Assembly: GCA_963717255.1 (NCBI GenBank)
Contig: CAVQVT010000001.1
Span: 137,593-201,592, forward strand
Length of the DNA: 64,000 nt
Source: CAIYQJ01 sp963717255
GTDB lineage: Bacteria; Chloroflexota; Limnocylindria; Limnocylindrales; CSP1-4
Direction of reading: 5' to 3'
A model generated the notes under the pieces. It saw only the letters and a list, made by a program, of their open reading frames with translations. It made no database searches and was not told the origin of the DNA. A program made the translations under genes and the position numbers. Positions 8,802 to 18,900 of the stretch are shown here, piece by piece. Every line of letters begins with the position of its first letter. The stretch's first letter is position 1.

Positions 8802-9320
8802 TCAGAGCCCGAACCGCATGAGGATCATGCACGTGAAGACCGCGACGAAGAGGGCGAGCACGACGAACGCGAACGTCCGCATCCGCCCGGACAGGGCGAG
8901 GAATCCGGCCGGGGGCGGGCCGCCCGCCGTCGCGAAGCCCCAGAGCGAGTCGTCGTCGTAGAGCTTGTGCGCCGTCCGGCCGAGGACGCCGTCCCCGATG
9001 GCGAAGATCGCGATCGCCAGGAGGATCGAGATGCTCCACGTGATGCCGTAGTCGGAGCCGAACGAGAGGCTGCCCTCGCCGGGCGGGAGGGGGCCCCAGA
9101 CGGTCCCTCGGAGGAGCCCGAGGACGATCACGACGAGGCCGGCGGTGCGCATGAAGGGCGGGATCCGCCCGGCCAGGGCCCGCCCCACGTCGCGACCCGT
9201 CAGCGGGGGCACTTTCCGGAGCGTCGGCAGCACGATGAAGTCGAAGTACATCGTCCCGCCGAACCAGAAGACCGCGAAGATCACGTGCAGCCACTGCACC
9301 GCGAACTGGACCCAGTCCAT
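8802..9320 (-). CDS. CopD/DUF2269-like four-helix membrane protein
   Basis: 172-residue integral membrane protein with four predicted helices. The first carries WLHVIFAVFWFGG, the histidine/tryptophan pattern of CopD-type copper-resistance and DUF2269 proteins; helices follow at LVVIVLGLLRG, SISILLAIAIFAIGD and FVVLALFVAVFTCMI. The ATG at 9320 is chosen because GGGAGGG lies about 10 nt upstream on the minus strand; an in-frame ATG further upstream lacks such a site. A minus-strand TACGAT at 9376-9381 is a reasonable -10. Copper handling is only a family-level guess. Confidence 0.75.
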   Translation of the reverse strand: MDWVQFAVQWLHVIFAVFWFGGTMYFDFIVLPTLRKVPPLTGRDVGRALAGRIPPFMRTAGLVVIVLGLLRGTVWGPLPPGEGSLSFGSDYGITWSISILLAIAIFAIGDGVLGRTAHKLYDDDSLWGFATAGGPPPAGFLALSGRMRTFAFVVLALFVAVFTCMILMRFGL

Positions 9321-9468
9321 CGTCGTCCGACCCTCCCGATGTGCGGCGGGGCCGTGCGCGGCCCGCAGGGCCGTCATCGTACGCTCGCCGGAGGGTCGGA
9401 TGCCCGGGGCCCGGGCCGGAGGGCGGAACCGCACGGCCGGACGGCCCATGGAGAACGGGCTGAGTCGC

Positions 9469-9510
9469 GTTGCAGCGCCCCCATCGCCTGTGCATACTCG
9501 GGGGTGCAAC
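9469..9510 (+). promoter_or_regulatory. Putative promoter/operator of the BMP operon
   Basis: GTTGCA (9469-9474) plus CCCCC (9478-9482) pair with GGGGG (9500-9504) plus TGCAAC (9505-9510), leaving a 3-nt bulge. A possible -10 element CATACT (9493-9498) lies inside the inverted repeat. This is the layout of a repressor operator over a promoter. The predicted leader to the TTG start would be about 160 nt. Confidence 0.4.
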
Positions 9511-9665
9511 AGGGAAGGATCGCCGCGCGTCGGGTGCTCCAGTCTCGGATGCGGAGCAGGAGGAACCGGCGCGCCTCGGGCGATCATCGTGCGCCCGTCC
9601 GGTCGTCCGCCGCCCCGGGAGGCGGCTCGCGACAGCGGGGGCGTCGGAGTGAAGAGGAGACCACG

Positions 9666-10838
9666 TTGCGCATTCCCAAGTTCCTCGTCGGGATCGCCTC
9701 GGTCGCGGTGCTCGTCGCCGCGTGCTCGAGCGGTGCGAGCCCGACGCCGGCGCCCACCACGGCCCCCACCGAGGCCCCGACCGCCGCGCCCACCATGGCC
9801 CCCACCGAGGCCCCGTCGGTCGCGCCGACCGAGGCGCCCTCGCCCACGGTCGCGCCGGTGGCGTTCAAGGCCTGCCAGGTCAGCGACACCGGCGGCATCG
9901 ACGACAAGGGCTTCAACGCGAATGCCTGGAAGGGCATGCAGGACGCGGCTGCCGCGCTCGGCGTCGAGGTCAAGTTCCTCGAGTCCAAGGCAGAGACGGA
10001 CTACGAGCGCAACCTCCAGCAGTTCATCGACGAGAAGTGCGACATGATCGTCACGGTCGGCTTCCTGCTCGGTGACGCCACGGCCAAGTTCGCGAAGGAG
10101 AACCCGGTCACGGAGTTCGCGATCGTCGACTTCGCGTACGACCCGTCCATCCAGAACGTCTCCGGGCTCGTCTTCCAGACGGACGAGGCGGCGATGCTCG
10201 CGGGCTACCTCGCCGCGGGCATGAGCAAGAGCGGCAAGATCGGGACCTTCGGCGGCATCAACATCCCGCCGGTCACCATCTTCATGAACGGCCTCGCCGC
10301 CGGCATCAACTACTACAACCAGGAGAAGGGCACCAAGGTCGAGCTGCTCGGCTGGGATCCCACCGCCGCGGACGGCAAGGGTGACGGCACGTTCACCGGT
10401 GACTTCTCCGACAAGGACAAGGGCAAGCAGGTCACGCTCTCCTTCATCCAGGAGGGCGCGGACATCATCGTCCCCGTCGCCGGCCCGGTCGGGCTCGGTG
10501 CGGCTGCCGCCGTCCAGGAGAACAAGGACAACGGCGTCATGCTCATCGGCGTGGACACCGACCAGTACGTGACCGCTCCCGAGTACGGGAACGTGACCCT
10601 CACGTCCATCCTCAAGCGCATCGACAACGCGGTGTCGGGCGCCATCAAGTCCTCCTACGACAACACCTTCATGGGCGGCGTCGCGAACAACACCCTCGCG
10701 AACGAGGGTGTCGGGCTCGCGCCGTACCACGACTTCGAGTCGGCCGTCCCGGCCGACCTCACGGCGGCGATCGACGCCCTCAAGGCGAAGATCATCTCCG
10801 GCGAGGTGAAGGTCTCGGACTACCTCGCGCCCAAGTGA
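9666..10838 (+). CDS. BMP-family substrate-binding lipoprotein (nucleoside ABC transporter)
   Basis: Extracellular receptor of a BMP/Med-type ABC importer; the characterised family members bind purine nucleosides. The TTG start at 9666 (GAAGAGGAGA just upstream) gives a short signal peptide with lipobox LVAAC, lipidated Cys20. A Pro/Thr/Ala repeat linker (APTEAPT units, about residues 24-58) follows, then the BMP core: DTGGIDDKGFNANAWKGM, VGFLLGDATAKFAKENP, GKIGTFGGINIPPVT and the ligand-loop region PVAGPVGLGAAAAV. Total 390 residues. ATPase and two permease genes follow on the same strand. Confidence 0.93.
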   Translation: MRIPKFLVGIASVAVLVAACSSGASPTPAPTTAPTEAPTAAPTMAPTEAPSVAPTEAPSPTVAPVAFKACQVSDTGGIDDKGFNANAWKGMQDAAAALGVEVKFLESKAETDYERNLQQFIDEKCDMIVTVGFLLGDATAKFAKENPVTEFAIVDFAYDPSIQNVSGLVFQTDEAAMLAGYLAAGMSKSGKIGTFGGINIPPVTIFMNGLAAGINYYNQEKGTKVELLGWDPTAADGKGDGTFTGDFSDKDKGKQVTLSFIQEGADIIVPVAGPVGLGAAAAVQENKDNGVMLIGVDTDQYVTAPEYGNVTLTSILKRIDNAVSGAIKSSYDNTFMGGVANNTLANEGVGLAPYHDFESAVPADLTAAIDALKAKIISGEVKVSDYLAPK

Positions 10839-10870
10839 TCGACGGCCGCGACCGCGGCTGACGATCGCGA

Positions 10871-10904
10871 CGACGGGCGGCGTCTCTCGGGACGCCGCCC
10901 GTCG
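10871..10904 (+). terminator. 14-bp perfect hairpin between receptor and ATPase genes
   Basis: CGACGGGCGGCGTC (10871-10884) and its exact complement (10891-10904) flank a TCTCGG loop, 32 bp after the receptor stop. There is no T-tract. It would protect the receptor mRNA 3' end or partly terminate, giving more binding protein than transporter, as is common in ABC operons. Confidence 0.65.
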
Positions 10905-10943
10905 CGCACCCGGCACCTGGCACCCGGCAGACGGAGGGGCGGC

Positions 10944-12521
10944 GTGAGGCTGGAGCTTCACGGGATCACGAAGCGGTTCCCCGGGGTTGTCGCGAACGAG
11001 GGCGTGGACCTCGTCGTGGAGCCGGGGCAGATCCACGCCCTCCTCGGCGAGAACGGCGCCGGGAAGTCGACGCTGATGAACGTCCTCTACGGGCTGTACC
11101 GTCCGGACGAGGGCGAGATCCTCCTCGACGGGAAGCCGGTGTCCTTCCATGACCCGGGCGACGCGATCGCGGCCGGGATCGGGATGGTCCACCAGCACTT
11201 CATGCTGGTCCCGGTCTTCACCGTCACCGAGAACATCATGCTCGGGGTCGAGTCCACGCGCGGCCGCACCGGGTTCCTCGACTATGGAGCGGCTCGCGCG
11301 AAGATCGTCGAGGTGTCCGAGCGCCACGGCCTCTACGTGGATCCGGACGCGCGCGTCGAGGACCTTCCCGTGGGTGTCCGCCAGCGCGTCGAGATCATCA
11401 AGACGCTCTACCGCCGCGCGGACATCCTCATCCTCGACGAGCCCACCGCCGTCCTCACGCCCCAGGAGGACGAGGAGCTCTTCGAGATCATGCGGTCGCT
11501 GGCGAAGGCCGGGACCTCGATCATCTTCATCACGCACAAGCTCAACGAGGTCCTCGAGATCGCGGACACGATCACCGTGCTGCGGCGGGGGAAGGTCGTG
11601 GGGAACGTCGTCCCCGCGGAGACGAACCAGCTCGAGCTGGCATCGATGATGGTCGGCCGGAACGTGAAGCTCGTCGTGGACAAGGAGCCCGCCGCCCCGG
11701 CGGACCCGGTCCTGCGGATCTCCGGGCTCTCGGTGCGCGACGACCGCGGCCATCTCGCCGTGGACCGCCTGGACCTGGACGTCCGCGCGGGCGAGATCGT
11801 CGCGGTCGCCGGCGTCCAGGGCAACGGCCAGACCGAGCTCGTCGAGGCGATCACCGGGCTGCGGGTCCCCCTCGCCGGCGAGATCCGGATCGCCGGCGCG
11901 CCGGTGAAGCCGGCACCGCGCAAGGTGTTCGAGATGGGTGTCGCGCACGTGCCCGAGGATCGGCTCGAGGAGGGCCTGGTCCCCGGGTTCACGGTGGCCG
12001 AGAACCTCATCCTGAACACGTACTACCTCGAGCCGTACGCGAAGGGCCTCCGGGTGCAGCGCGACGCGATCATCGCGACCGCCGGTGAGCTCGTCGGCCA
12101 GTACGACATCCGCACGCCGTCGATGTTCAACGACGTGGGGAACCTCTCGGGCGGCAACCAGCAGAAGGTCATCGTGGCGCGCGAGTTCTCGCGCCCGATC
12201 AAGCTGCTCGTCGCGTCCCAGCCCACGCGAGGCCTCGACGTCGGGTCGATCGAGTACATCCACCGGCGCATCGTCGAGAAGCGCGACGAGGGCGTCGCTG
12301 TCCTCATCGTCTCCACGGAGCTCGACGAGGTGCTCGCCCTCGGCGACCGGATCGCGGTGATGTACCAGGGCAGGATCGTCGGGGTCCTCGACCCCGCAGA
12401 GGCCACCCCGGAGCGACTCGGGCTCCTCATGGGCGGTGCGGCGCCCGGGGAGGTCCCGCCGCCGGCAGGGGTCGCATCCGGGGCCGCGATGCCGGCGGCG
12501 TCCGACGGAGGCGCGCGATGA
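10944..12521 (+). CDS. BMP-type nucleoside ABC transporter, double ATPase subunit
   Basis: Cytoplasmic energy-coupling subunit of 525 residues with two fused ABC domains. Domain 1 has Walker A GENGAGKST, the Q-loop region GMVHQHFMLVP, a degenerate signature (LPVGVRQRVEI) and Walker B ILILDEPTAVLTPQE. Domain 2 has a degenerate Walker A (GVQGNGQTE), canonical signature LSGGNQQKV and a Walker B in which the catalytic Glu is Gln (LLVASQPTRGLDVGS). This asymmetry is typical of sugar/nucleoside importers of this class. GTG start with GGAGGGG upstream. Its stop overlaps the first permease start (ATGA). Confidence 0.95.
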   Translation: MRLELHGITKRFPGVVANEGVDLVVEPGQIHALLGENGAGKSTLMNVLYGLYRPDEGEILLDGKPVSFHDPGDAIAAGIGMVHQHFMLVPVFTVTENIMLGVESTRGRTGFLDYGAARAKIVEVSERHGLYVDPDARVEDLPVGVRQRVEIIKTLYRRADILILDEPTAVLTPQEDEELFEIMRSLAKAGTSIIFITHKLNEVLEIADTITVLRRGKVVGNVVPAETNQLELASMMVGRNVKLVVDKEPAAPADPVLRISGLSVRDDRGHLAVDRLDLDVRAGEIVAVAGVQGNGQTELVEAITGLRVPLAGEIRIAGAPVKPAPRKVFEMGVAHVPEDRLEEGLVPGFTVAENLILNTYYLEPYAKGLRVQRDAIIATAGELVGQYDIRTPSMFNDVGNLSGGNQQKVIVAREFSRPIKLLVASQPTRGLDVGSIEYIHRRIVEKRDEGVAVLIVSTELDEVLALGDRIAVMYQGRIVGVLDPAEATPERLGLLMGGAAPGEVPPPAGVASGAAMPAASDGGAR

Positions 12522-13840
12522 GCGACGAGAGCCCGCGCGGCTCCTGGGTCGGCCCGGACACCACCGTCGCGCGCGAGGCGGCGGCCGGCGACGAGGCGAT
12601 CGACCGCCCGCATCCGGGCGGGAAGGGTCGGTGGACATGGCCGCGGATCGACGTCCGGGCGATCGGCCAGAGCCTCATCGTCCCGATCCTCGCGGTCTTC
12701 ACGGCCCTCGTGATCGGTGGGTTCATCATCGTCCTGTCGGACCCCGAGTTCTGGAAGACGCTGCCCACCGATCCGGTCGGCGCCATCGTCGAAGGCCTCC
12801 GCAACGTCGCGGCGGCATACCAGGCGCTGTTCACCGGCTCACTCGGGAGCCCCACGGAGTTCGTCCAGGCGTTCGCATCCGGGGATCCGGACGAGGTGAG
12901 GAACGCGTTCCAGCCGCTCTCCGAGACGCTCCTGTCCGCGACGCCGCTGATCTTCGCCGGCCTCGCGGTCGCACTCGGCTTCCGCGCCGGCCTCTTCAAC
13001 ATCGGCGTCGAGGGCCAGCTCTACATCGGCGCGATCTTCGCGGTGTACGTCGGGTTCGCGTTCACGGGCCTGCCGTGGTTCATCCACCTCCCGCTCGCGA
13101 TCCTCGCCGGGATGCTCGGCGGCGCGATCTGGGGCTTCGTCCCCGGCTTCCTCAAGGCGAAGACCGGGGCCCATGAAGTGATCGTGACGATCATGATGAA
13201 CTACATCTCGTACCAGGTCGTCATGCTCGTCCTGAAGACGGAGGGGTTCCAGCGCCCCGGCCGGGACGACCCGATCAGCCAGAACGTCCTGCCCTCGGCC
13301 ACGCTGCCGCCCCTCATCGACGGGCTCCGGGTCCACTGGGGGTTCATCCTCGCCCTCGTGGCTGCTGCGGCCGTCAGCTGGCTCCTCTTCCGGTCCACGA
13401 AGGGCTACGAGTTCCGCGCCGTCGGTCTGAACCCGGGTGCGGCCAAGTACGCGGGCGTGAACATCTCCCGGACGATCATCCTCGCGATGGTCACGAGCGG
13501 CGCGCTCGCGGGCCTTGCGGGGACCTCGGAGATGCTCGGGACGAGCGGGAAGCTCACGCCGGGCTTCTCGCCCGGCTACGGCTTCGACGCCATCGCGATC
13601 GCGCTCATGGGCGGTTCGCGGCCGCTGGGCGTCGTCGCCGCCGCGATCCTCTTCGGCGCGCTGCGTGCGGGCTCCACCCCGATGCAGGCGGCGACGGGGA
13701 CGCCGGTCGACCTCGTGGTCGTCATCCAGGCGCTGATCATCATGTTCGTCGCGGCGCCGGCGCTCGTCCGGGCGATCTACCGGATCAAGGTCGGCCGGAC
13801 GACGGGCACCGAGGTCTTCTCGAAGGGGTGGGGGGCATGA
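12518..13840 (+). CDS. BMP-type nucleoside ABC transporter permease 1
   Basis: Inner-membrane permease (BPD_transp_2 family), 440 residues. A cytoplasmic N-terminal stretch of about 45 residues precedes the first helix (LIVPILAVFTALVIGGFIIV); the core contains the family-typical GLAVALGFRAGLFNIGVEGQ and AHEVIVTIMMNYI segments and a late GYGFDAIAIALMGGSRPLG motif. ATG overlaps the ATPase stop. It ends in an ATGA overlap with the second permease, so all transporter genes are translationally coupled. Confidence 0.93.
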   Translation: MSDESPRGSWVGPDTTVAREAAAGDEAIDRPHPGGKGRWTWPRIDVRAIGQSLIVPILAVFTALVIGGFIIVLSDPEFWKTLPTDPVGAIVEGLRNVAAAYQALFTGSLGSPTEFVQAFASGDPDEVRNAFQPLSETLLSATPLIFAGLAVALGFRAGLFNIGVEGQLYIGAIFAVYVGFAFTGLPWFIHLPLAILAGMLGGAIWGFVPGFLKAKTGAHEVIVTIMMNYISYQVVMLVLKTEGFQRPGRDDPISQNVLPSATLPPLIDGLRVHWGFILALVAAAAVSWLLFRSTKGYEFRAVGLNPGAAKYAGVNISRTIILAMVTSGALAGLAGTSEMLGTSGKLTPGFSPGYGFDAIAIALMGGSRPLGVVAAAILFGALRAGSTPMQAATGTPVDLVVVIQALIIMFVAAPALVRAIYRIKVGRTTGTEVFSKGWGA

Positions 13841-15102
13841 CCGCCGTGACCGCGGCCGTCTCCGAGGCCCGGGGCCGGTGGCTCACCCGTGGCCGGGTCC
13901 TCGGGATCGGCTACCTCCTGCTCGCGCTCGCGATCGTCGTGCTGTTCAACGGCATCGCGGGCGAGGACACGAAGTTCGGGCTCAACTCGGGCCCCAGGCC
14001 CGTCATCCCTCTCCCCGACCTGGTGGTGCCGTCCCAGGCGACGGTCTGGCTGATGGCCGGGATCTGCGCCTTCGCGGGCGTCGTCCAGCTCCTTCGCGCC
14101 GGGACCCGCTGGTGGGTCGTCATCCTGGGGATCGTCGTCGTCGCCTTCGTCGCCGCGTTCCTCACGTGGGCGGCGGCCGGCAAGTCGATGAGCCTCGTCG
14201 GGCTCATGAGCCAGACGCTCCAGCGCTCGGTCCCGATCACGTTCGGCGCCCTGTCCGGTCTCCTGTGCGAGCGTGCGGGTGTCGTGAACATCGCGATCGA
14301 GGGGATGCTGCTGTCGGGCGCGTTCACCGCGGCCGTCGCGGCGAGCATCGCGGGCAACCCGTGGGTGGGGCTCGCCGCGGCGATCATCGTCGGTGGCCTC
14401 CTCGGCCTGCTCCTCGGCGTGCTCGCGATCCGCTACCTCGTGGACCAGATCATCGCGGGCACGGTCATCAACATCTTCGCCGCCGGGTTGACGGCCTTCC
14501 TCGCGTCGAAGGTCCTCGTCGCGCTACCGGAGCTGAACAACCCGCCGCGCTTCCTGCCGGACAAGATCCCGGGCCTCGGCGACATCCCCATCGTGGGCCC
14601 GATCCTCTTCACGAGCAGCTTCTTCGTGTACGCGATGTTCGTCTTCATCCTCGTCATCCACATGGCGCTCTTCCACACGCGGTGGGGCCTGCGCGTCCGG
14701 GCCGTGGGCGAGCATCCGGTGGCCGCGGAGACCGTCGGCATCGACGTCATCCGGACGCGGTACATCAACGTGCTTCTCGGCGGCATGGTCGCCGGCTTCG
14801 GTGGGGCGTACTTCACCCTCGGGTCCACGGGTTCGTTCGACAAGGGCATGACGGCAGGCAAGGGCTTCATCGGTCTCGCCGCCATGATCTTCGGCGGCTG
14901 GACGCCCATCGGTGCCTTCTTCGCGAGCCTCGTCTTCGGCTTCGCCGACGCGCTCCAGAACCGCCTGTCGATCCTCAACGCCGGGATCCCGTCCGAGATC
15001 CTCCTCATGCTCCCGTACATCGTGACGATCGTCGTCGTCGCCGGGTTCGTCGGACGTGTCCGCGCCCCCGCCGCGGACGGCCGGCCCTTCAAGCGGGAGT
15101 AG
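13837..15102 (+). CDS. BMP-type nucleoside ABC transporter permease 2
   Basis: Second permease of the heterodimeric channel, 421 residues, about ten hydrophobic segments. The conserved stretch LSGLLCERAGVVNIAIEGML marks it as the partner of permease 1, followed by LVDQIIAGTVINIFAAGLT and GKGFIGLAAMIFGGWTPIG. The ATG at 13837, overlapping the upstream TGA, is preferred over an in-frame GTG nine bases earlier. No further gene follows on this operon; the next gene has its own -10 element. Confidence 0.93.
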   Translation: MTAVTAAVSEARGRWLTRGRVLGIGYLLLALAIVVLFNGIAGEDTKFGLNSGPRPVIPLPDLVVPSQATVWLMAGICAFAGVVQLLRAGTRWWVVILGIVVVAFVAAFLTWAAAGKSMSLVGLMSQTLQRSVPITFGALSGLLCERAGVVNIAIEGMLLSGAFTAAVAASIAGNPWVGLAAAIIVGGLLGLLLGVLAIRYLVDQIIAGTVINIFAAGLTAFLASKVLVALPELNNPPRFLPDKIPGLGDIPIVGPILFTSSFFVYAMFVFILVIHMALFHTRWGLRVRAVGEHPVAAETVGIDVIRTRYINVLLGGMVAGFGGAYFTLGSTGSFDKGMTAGKGFIGLAAMIFGGWTPIGAFFASLVFGFADALQNRLSILNAGIPSEILLMLPYIVTIVVVAGFVGRVRAPAADGRPFKRE

Positions 15103-15154
15103 AGGCCCGGGGCTCGCCCGCCGGTGCGCCCGATCCCGCCCCATGGCCGTCGGC

Positions 15155-15160
15155 TACCAT
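15155..15160 (+). promoter_or_regulatory. -10 element TACCAT, leaderless type
   Basis: TACCAT followed by GGGCCC and then ATG at 15167, six bases, matching the gatC arrangement. No ribosome binding site precedes this ATG. Confidence 0.6.
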
Positions 15161-15166
15161 GGGCCC

Positions 15167-15919
15167 ATGTCGGAGTACGACGCCGAGGGCCGGGCCGGCG
15201 CTCCGGCCATCGTCTTCGTGCACGGGACGCGCGTCACCCGCTCGATCTGGTCCGGACAGCTGGGCGCGTTCTCGGACCGCTATCGCACCGTCGCCGTCGA
15301 CCTCCCCGGCCACGGCGAGCTGGCGGACGTCCCCTTCGGTCTCTCGGCGTTCATCGCCCGCCTCGACGCGATCGTCCGGCGCGAGGCGGCCGACGGTCGG
15401 GCCGTCCTCGTCGGCCACTCTCTCGGCGGCTACGTCGCGATCGAGTACGCGGCACGCTTCCCGGAGCGGACCGCCGCGCTCGTCGTCTGCAACGCGAGCC
15501 TGGAGCCACGGCGCCTCCTCACGATCCCGCACCGGTCGCTCGCCTACGTCGCGGACCTCGCCGGCCAGCGCATCCGGGAGCGGGTCTCCGACCGGGTCCG
15601 CTCGCGCGCCTATCGCACGGTGACGGCCGGCGCGCCGGTCCCGGACCCCGGCGGCCTGCTCTTCAAGGGGAGTCGCAACGCCGTCCGGGACGTCATCGGG
15701 CAGCAGTTCCTGCCGAAGCTCCGCGCGTACCCCGGCCCGGTCCTCCTAGTCAACGGGACCGACGACCCGCTGTTCCGCCGCGACGAGGCGGCCTTCCTGA
15801 CCGCGACCCACGACGGCACCCTTCGTGTCATCGAGGGTGCCGGGCACGTGCCGTTCGTCGAGCGGCCCGCGGCGTTCGACGAGGCGCTCCGGCGCTTCCT
15901 CGACTCGATCCACTGGTAG
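15167..15919 (+). CDS. Alpha/beta-hydrolase fold protein
   Basis: 250-residue hydrolase. Visible motifs are the oxyanion-region IVFVHGTRVTRSIW, the strand VDLPGHGELAD, the nucleophile elbow VGHSLGGY (Ser of GHSLG), an acid segment LLVNGTDDPLF and the catalytic histidine in GAGHVPFVERP. Substrate unknown. I chose ATG 15167 over the in-frame ATG at 15143 because the -10 element lies between them, so the upstream ATG would not be in the transcript. The dnaE promoter begins about 36 bp after its stop. Confidence 0.88.
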   Translation: MSEYDAEGRAGAPAIVFVHGTRVTRSIWSGQLGAFSDRYRTVAVDLPGHGELADVPFGLSAFIARLDAIVRREAADGRAVLVGHSLGGYVAIEYAARFPERTAALVVCNASLEPRRLLTIPHRSLAYVADLAGQRIRERVSDRVRSRAYRTVTAGAPVPDPGGLLFKGSRNAVRDVIGQQFLPKLRAYPGPVLLVNGTDDPLFRRDEAAFLTATHDGTLRVIEGAGHVPFVERPAAFDEALRRFLDSIHW

Positions 15920-15955
15920 GGCGGAGGTCCTCCGCGCCCCGGCCCGCCCACCGGC

Positions 15956-15961
15956 TACCAT
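15956..15961 (+). promoter_or_regulatory. -10 element TACCAT of dnaE
   Basis: GGCTACCAT precedes the dnaE GTG at 15970 by eight bases, so the leader would be at most about two nucleotides. The same nine-base string precedes the hydrolase at 15167 and the gene at 63175. Confidence 0.5.
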
Positions 15962-15969
15962 TGGCCCCC

Positions 15970-18900
15970 GTGAGGATCGCCGCCGACGACTTCGTCCACC
16001 TGCACACGCACACCGAGTTCTCCCTCCTCGACGGGCTCGGGCGCATCACGGACCTGGTGGACGAGGCCGAGCGGCTGGGCTTCTCGCACCTCGCCGTGAC
16101 CGACCACGGCGCCCTGTACGGGGCCGTGGCTTTCCACCAGGCCGCCCTCGCGCGCGGCATCGCGCCCATCGTCGGGGTGGAGACGTACGTCGCCCGCCGG
16201 TCGATGACGGACCGCGAAGGGAAGGCGGACGCTCAGCCCTTCCACCTCGTGCTCCTCGCGCAGAACGACGTCGGGTACCGGAATCTCTGCCGGCTTCTCA
16301 CCGACGCCCACGTGGATGGCTACTACTACAAGCCGCGCATCGATCGCGAGCACCTCGCCCGGTACGCCGAGGGCCTCATCGGGCTGTCCGCGTGCCTCGG
16401 CGGCGAGGTCGCGAAGGCCCTCGAGGTCGAGGACTGGGACCTCGCGCGCAAGGTCGCCGGCGAGTACCGCGACATCCTCGGGAAGGACCGCTTCTTCCTC
16501 GAGCTGCAGGATCACGGCCTGCCGGAACAGCGCCGCCTGAACGGGCAGCTCCTGCGCCTGTCGTCGGAGACCGGCCTCCCGCTCGTCGTGACGAACGACC
16601 TCCACTACGTCCACCGGGAGCAGTCCGAGGCGCACGACGTCCTGCTCTGCGTGGGCACGGGGAGCCAGCTGGACACGCCGGGCCGGCTGCGGTTCGAGTC
16701 GGCGGAGTTCTACCTCAAGTCCGCCGCGGAGATGGCAGCCCTCTTCCCCGACCAGCTCGAGGCGATCCGCGCGACGCGGCGCATCGCGGAGATGGTGGAC
16801 CTTCGCCTCCCCATCGGCGAGACCCGGATCCCGTCGTTCCCGGTCCCCGAGGGCGAGACGGTGGAGTCCTGGCTCCGGAAGGAGTGCGAGCGGGGCCTCG
16901 TCGCCCGGTACGGCGACCCCGGGCCCGAGCTGCGCGAGCGGCTGGACTACGAGCTGGGTGTCATCACCACGATGGGCTATCCCGGCTACTTCCTCATCGT
17001 CGCCGACTTCGTCCGGTTCGCCCGGGAGCAGGGGATCCAGACGACCTGCCGGGGGAGCGCGCCGGGGTCGATCGTCACGTACACCCTGGGCATCACCCCG
17101 GTGGATCCGATCCACTACGGCCTGCCGTTCGAGCGGTTCCTCAATCCAGACCGCGTCACGATGCCCGACATCGACGTGGACTTCGAGGACGGCCGGCGCG
17201 ACGAGGTGATCGCCTACGTCACGCGGAAGTACGGCCAGGACCACGTCGCCCAGATCATCACGTTCGGCACCATGCTCGCGCGCGCCGCCATCCGCGACGT
17301 GGGCCGCGTCCTGGGCCACAGCTACGGCGAGGTGGACCGGATCGCCAAGGCCGTGCCGAACCAGCTCGGGATCAAGCTCGACGAGGCGATCACGCTCAGC
17401 CCGCAGCTGCGCGAGATGTACGAGGGCGACCCGGCCGTCCACCGCGTCGTGGACTTCGCGAAGCAGCTCGAGGGGGTCGCGCGGAACGCGTCCACGCACG
17501 CCGCCGGCGTCGTCATCAGCCGGGAGCCGCTGACCGATCTCATGCCGCTCCAGCGCGCCACCAACTCCGATGCGCTCATGACGCAGTACGAGATGCACGG
17601 GGTCGAGGCGCTGGGCCTCCTCAAGTTCGACTTCCTCGGCCTGTCGAACCTGACGATCCTCCGCCACGCGGTGGACATGATCCGCGACGAACGTGGCGTC
17701 TCGATCGACCTGGACCGGATCCCGCTGGACGACCCGAAGACCTACGCCCTGCTCGCCTCCGGCGAGACGACCGGCATCTTCCAGCTGGAGTCGGCGGGGA
17801 TGCGGCGGTACGTGCGGGAGCTCCGGCCGACCACGGTCTTCGACCTGGCGGCGATGGTGGCCCTCTACCGGCCGGGCCCCATGGACAACATCCCGCGCTA
17901 CATCGCGCGGAAGCATGGTCACGAGCGGGTGGAGTACCTCCACCCGCTGCTGGAGCCCTACCTGGAGCGGACCTACGGGATCTTCGTCTACCAGGAGGAC
18001 ATCATGTCCGCCGCGATCGCGCTCGCGGGCTTCACCGGGCCCGAGGCGGACACGCTCGGCTACGCGATCCGGAAGAAGAAGAGCTCGGTCCTGCGCTCCC
18101 TGCGGGAGAAGTTCGTCGGCCAGGCCGCCGAGCGCGGGGTCCCGGCGGCGACGATCGACGCGGTCTTCAAGGCCTTCGAGCCGTTCGAGCGGTACGGGTT
18201 CAACAAGGCGCACGCGACCTGCTACGGCCTCGTCGCCTACCAGACGGCGTACCTGAAGGCGAACTACACCGTCGAGTACATGACGAGCGTGCTCACCGCC
18301 TTCCGCGACCGGGAGGAGAAGGTGGCCGCGGCCGTCGCCGAGTGCCGGCGCCTGGGGATCCGCGTCCTCACGCCGGACGTCCACCGGTCCTCCCTGGAGT
18401 TCACCGTGGAGGGCGACGCGATCCGGTTCGGGCTCCTCGCGGTGAAGAACGTCGGCGAAGGCGCGATCGTCTCGATCGTCGCGGCGCGCGAGGCCGGCGG
18501 CCCGTTCCGCTCGCTCACCGACCTGTGCGCGCGGATCGACCTCCGGCTGGCGAACAAGCGTGTCCTCGAGTCCCTCATCAAGGTGGGTGCGCTCGGCGAC
18601 CTCGGCCACCCGGCGCAGCTCCTCCTGGGGCTCGACGACGCGATCGCCGCGGCACAGGCGACACAGCGCGACCGGGCGAGCGGGCAGACGAGCCTCTTCG
18701 ACATGGCGGCCGACCCGGCGGCCCTCGAGAAGCCGCTGCCGCCCGCCACCGAGGCGCCGAGCCGCGAGCGCCTCCGGTGGGAGAAGGAGCTCCTCGGCCT
18801 CTACCTCTCCGACCATCCCCTCGGCGAGGTCTCCGAGCACATGAGCCGGACCGTCACCGCCTACAGCGGGGACCTGCGCGACGAGGCGCTCGACGGCCAG

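Noticed and set aside
9511..9665. Riboswitch in the roughly 160-nt leader of the BMP operon
   Set aside because: A small GGTGCTCC/GGAGCA pairing exists, but I recognise no riboswitch consensus.
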